A stretch of DNA of 38,800 nucleotides, taken from Candidatus Pacearchaeota archaeon. GTDB lineage: Archaea; Nanobdellota; Nanobdellia; Pacearchaeales; GW2011-AR1. This document shows, piece after piece, positions 37,309 to 38,800 of the stretch (position 1 is its first letter; each line of letters starts with the position of its first letter). Position numbers and translations under genes: made by a program. The DNA lies in NCBI GenBank assembly GCA_030699205.1, contig JAUYJY010000033.1:1-38800 (forward strand), written 5' to 3'. The notes below the pieces were generated by a model that was not told the origin of the DNA, made no database searches, and was given only the letters and a program-made list of their open reading frames with translations.

Positions 37309-38800
37309 ATGGCTTACAAAGATTCTTTCAAAAACCAAAACTGGCTTCTGCCTTTATCAATTAAACGAATGATTCCAGAGAATCACATCTGCTTTTTCGT
37401 TGAGGAATTTGCAGATAACTTGGATTTCTCTGAATTTGACCTGAAGTTTGAGGGAGCAGGAGCTCCAGCATACCATCCGAGAATCTTGGCAAAGATTCTT
37501 TTGCAAGGGATGTTGAGCAAAGAAAGAAGCTCAAGGAAAATTGCTTCAGCATGCAGAGAAAACTTTGTTTTTATGTATCTTGCAGAAAAATTAAATCCAG
37601 ACTTTAGGACAATCTGCCGTTTTCGTAGAGAAAACGCAAATTTCCTGAAGCAAGTTTTCAAAGAGACAATAAAACTTGCTTCCAAATATAATTTGATTGA
37701 CCTGTCTTTCATAGCAATTGATGGAACAACAATGAAAGCAAATGCAAACAGGAAAAGAACTTTGAAAAAAGAACAAATTTCAAAGTTGGACGAGATTGTG
37801 GATAAACTTGTTGAGGAAGATTTGAAACAAGATGAACTTGATGAAAAGTTAGATGAAGAAAATCTAACACATATGGATAAAAGAGATTTCAAGAAAATTG
37901 TTTCTGGATATCGAAGGGTAAAAGATAAAACAAAAATAAAAGAGAAACTTGAGAAAGTTAAAGAAGAAGTCTTTAAAGATGAGAAATTGAAGAAAGTTTC
38001 TTTGACAGATCCTGAAAGCAGGATGATGCAGAACAAGCAGAGAGTCAGAGAACTTTCTTACAACACGCAATTGTCTGTGGATAAAAACCAGATAATTGTT
38101 GCAACTGATGTCTGCCAGGATGGGCACGATGCACATCAGTTAATTCCACAGATTGAAAATGTAAAAGGGAATGTGGAATTAACTGGAGAAGAAAAGTTTT
38201 CTGCGGATTGTGGATACAGCGATGCTGAAAACATAAAGTATTGTGAAGATGCAAAGATTGATTTGTTTGTGCCCTCAAGGGCACAGGCACAAAAGTTTGA
38301 TGGAAAAGAAGAAAGTTTGAACCATGACAAGTATGAATATGACGAAGAAAGAGATGAACTTGTTGTTGGAGGGATGCGGTTTAAGAGAAGTGGAGATTAT
38401 GCAAGAAAAGATGGGAAAAGAATTGCGACTTTTTACAACAATGAATTGAAAAAGAAAAAAGACGTGCCTGAATTTTTCAGAGAGAGGTTAAGGATGAGAG
38501 ATAAGATGGAAACCTCCAAAGGGCGAGAGATTTATGCCTTTAGGAAAATAACTGTTGAGCCAGTTATCGGACAAATAAAAGAAAATCTTGGATTTAGGCA
38601 GTTTTGTCTTCGTGGGTTAGAAGGCGTGCGAATTGAAGTGAATATCGTTGCAAGTGTGCATAATTTGAAGAAGATTTGGAAGAGATTGAGGGAAAGGGAG
38701 AGAGTTTTGGAGAAAAATGGAAATTTATCTGGGAAAAATTTTGATTTTGTGATTTTTAAGGAGATTTATTTTGAGATTGAGTTTATTATGGGACAGCCTC
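37309..38800 (+). CDS. IS1182-type DDE transposase (partial, runs off the edge)
   Basis: The product starts MAYKDSFKNQNWLLPLSIKR and has the N-terminal DUF772-like helical domain (GAPAYHPRILAKILLQGM, FRTICRFRREN). Catalytic residues fit the DDE set: Asp138 (FIAIDGTTMKANANRKR), a second Asp in SADCGYSDAEN and the Glu in KITVEPVIGQIKENLGF. An Asp/Glu/Lys-rich insertion lies between the first two. The frame is open for 497 codons to the window end, so the gene appears intact as far as it can be seen. AGAGGT precedes the ATG. Confidence 0.9.
   Translation, partial: MAYKDSFKNQNWLLPLSIKRMIPENHICFFVEEFADNLDFSEFDLKFEGAGAPAYHPRILAKILLQGMLSKERSSRKIASACRENFVFMYLAEKLNPDFRTICRFRRENANFLKQVFKETIKLASKYNLIDLSFIAIDGTTMKANANRKRTLKKEQISKLDEIVDKLVEEDLKQDELDEKLDEENLTHMDKRDFKKIVSGYRRVKDKTKIKEKLEKVKEEVFKDEKLKKVSLTDPESRMMQNKQRVRELSYNTQLSVDKNQIIVATDVCQDGHDAHQLIPQIENVKGNVELTGEEKFSADCGYSDAENIKYCEDAKIDLFVPSRAQAQKFDGKEESLNHDKYEYDEERDELVVGGMRFKRSGDYARKDGKRIATFYNNELKKKKDVPEFFRERLRMRDKMETSKGREIYAFRKITVEPVIGQIKENLGFRQFCLRGLEGVRIEVNIVASVHNLKKIWKRLRERERVLEKNGNLSGKNFDFVIFKEIYFEIEFIMGQP

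Overview
The window looks like a stretch of an AT-rich archaeal genome, most likely from a small DPANN lineage of the Pacearchaeota/Woesearchaeota type. Three things point there: many genes have a TATA box about 25 bases before the first ATG (leaderless transcripts), there is an archaeal initiator tRNA with an A1-U72 pair, and uS10, RNase HII, a circularly permuted GTPase and Tfx- and Lrp-like regulators occur in archaeal form. The lineage is inferred from gene style, not from a marker search.

Layout. 1-1.5 kb: phage-derived scrap with a broken BRO antirepressor gene, two small genes and an AbrB-type gene. 1.5-10 kb: mostly housekeeping and envelope genes: glutamate-type dehydrogenase, M42 aminopeptidase, a membrane/AlbA_2 fusion, a VKOR-thioredoxin-CcdA thiol redox operon, a permuted GTPase, an RGG/zinc protein, a cupredoxin and DoxX. 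10-17 kb: accessory region with two exported Cys-rich proteins, a RelBE-type pair, a retropepsin/DUF5678-like operon, a nucleotidyltransferase with a truncated HEPN partner, a possible structured RNA, and a tightly overlapping six-gene operon of unknown function. 17-22 kb: tRNA-Asp, structured spacers, and a 1,121-codon surface protein gene split by one in-frame TAA and co-transcribed with a Tfx-like regulator. 22-27 kb: serS, membrane proteins and a KefB-type antiporter. 27-31 kb: uS10 followed by a dTMP-supply cluster (DNPH1-like hydrolase, thymidylate synthase, dUTPase-like protein, DHFR). 30.9-33.5 kb: a 2.5 kb segment bounded by tRNA-Ser and a 17-bp copy of that tRNA's 3' end, which looks like an old integrated element. 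33.5-38.8 kb: CDP-alcohol phosphatidyltransferase, initiator tRNA-Met, a metallopeptidase-like gene, an Lrp pseudogene, RNase HII, and an IS1182-type transposase running off the right edge.

The most distinctive signal is a family of six dispersed copies of a 93-bp element made of two adjacent hairpins, with TA-flanked TAG...CTA ends. Five copies are full length, and the sixth sits inside the BRO gene, which argues for mobility. No transposase in the window clearly matches it. A second repeat, a 67-bp block followed by chains of perfect hairpins, occurs upstream of the IS1182 gene and next to a 93-bp element.
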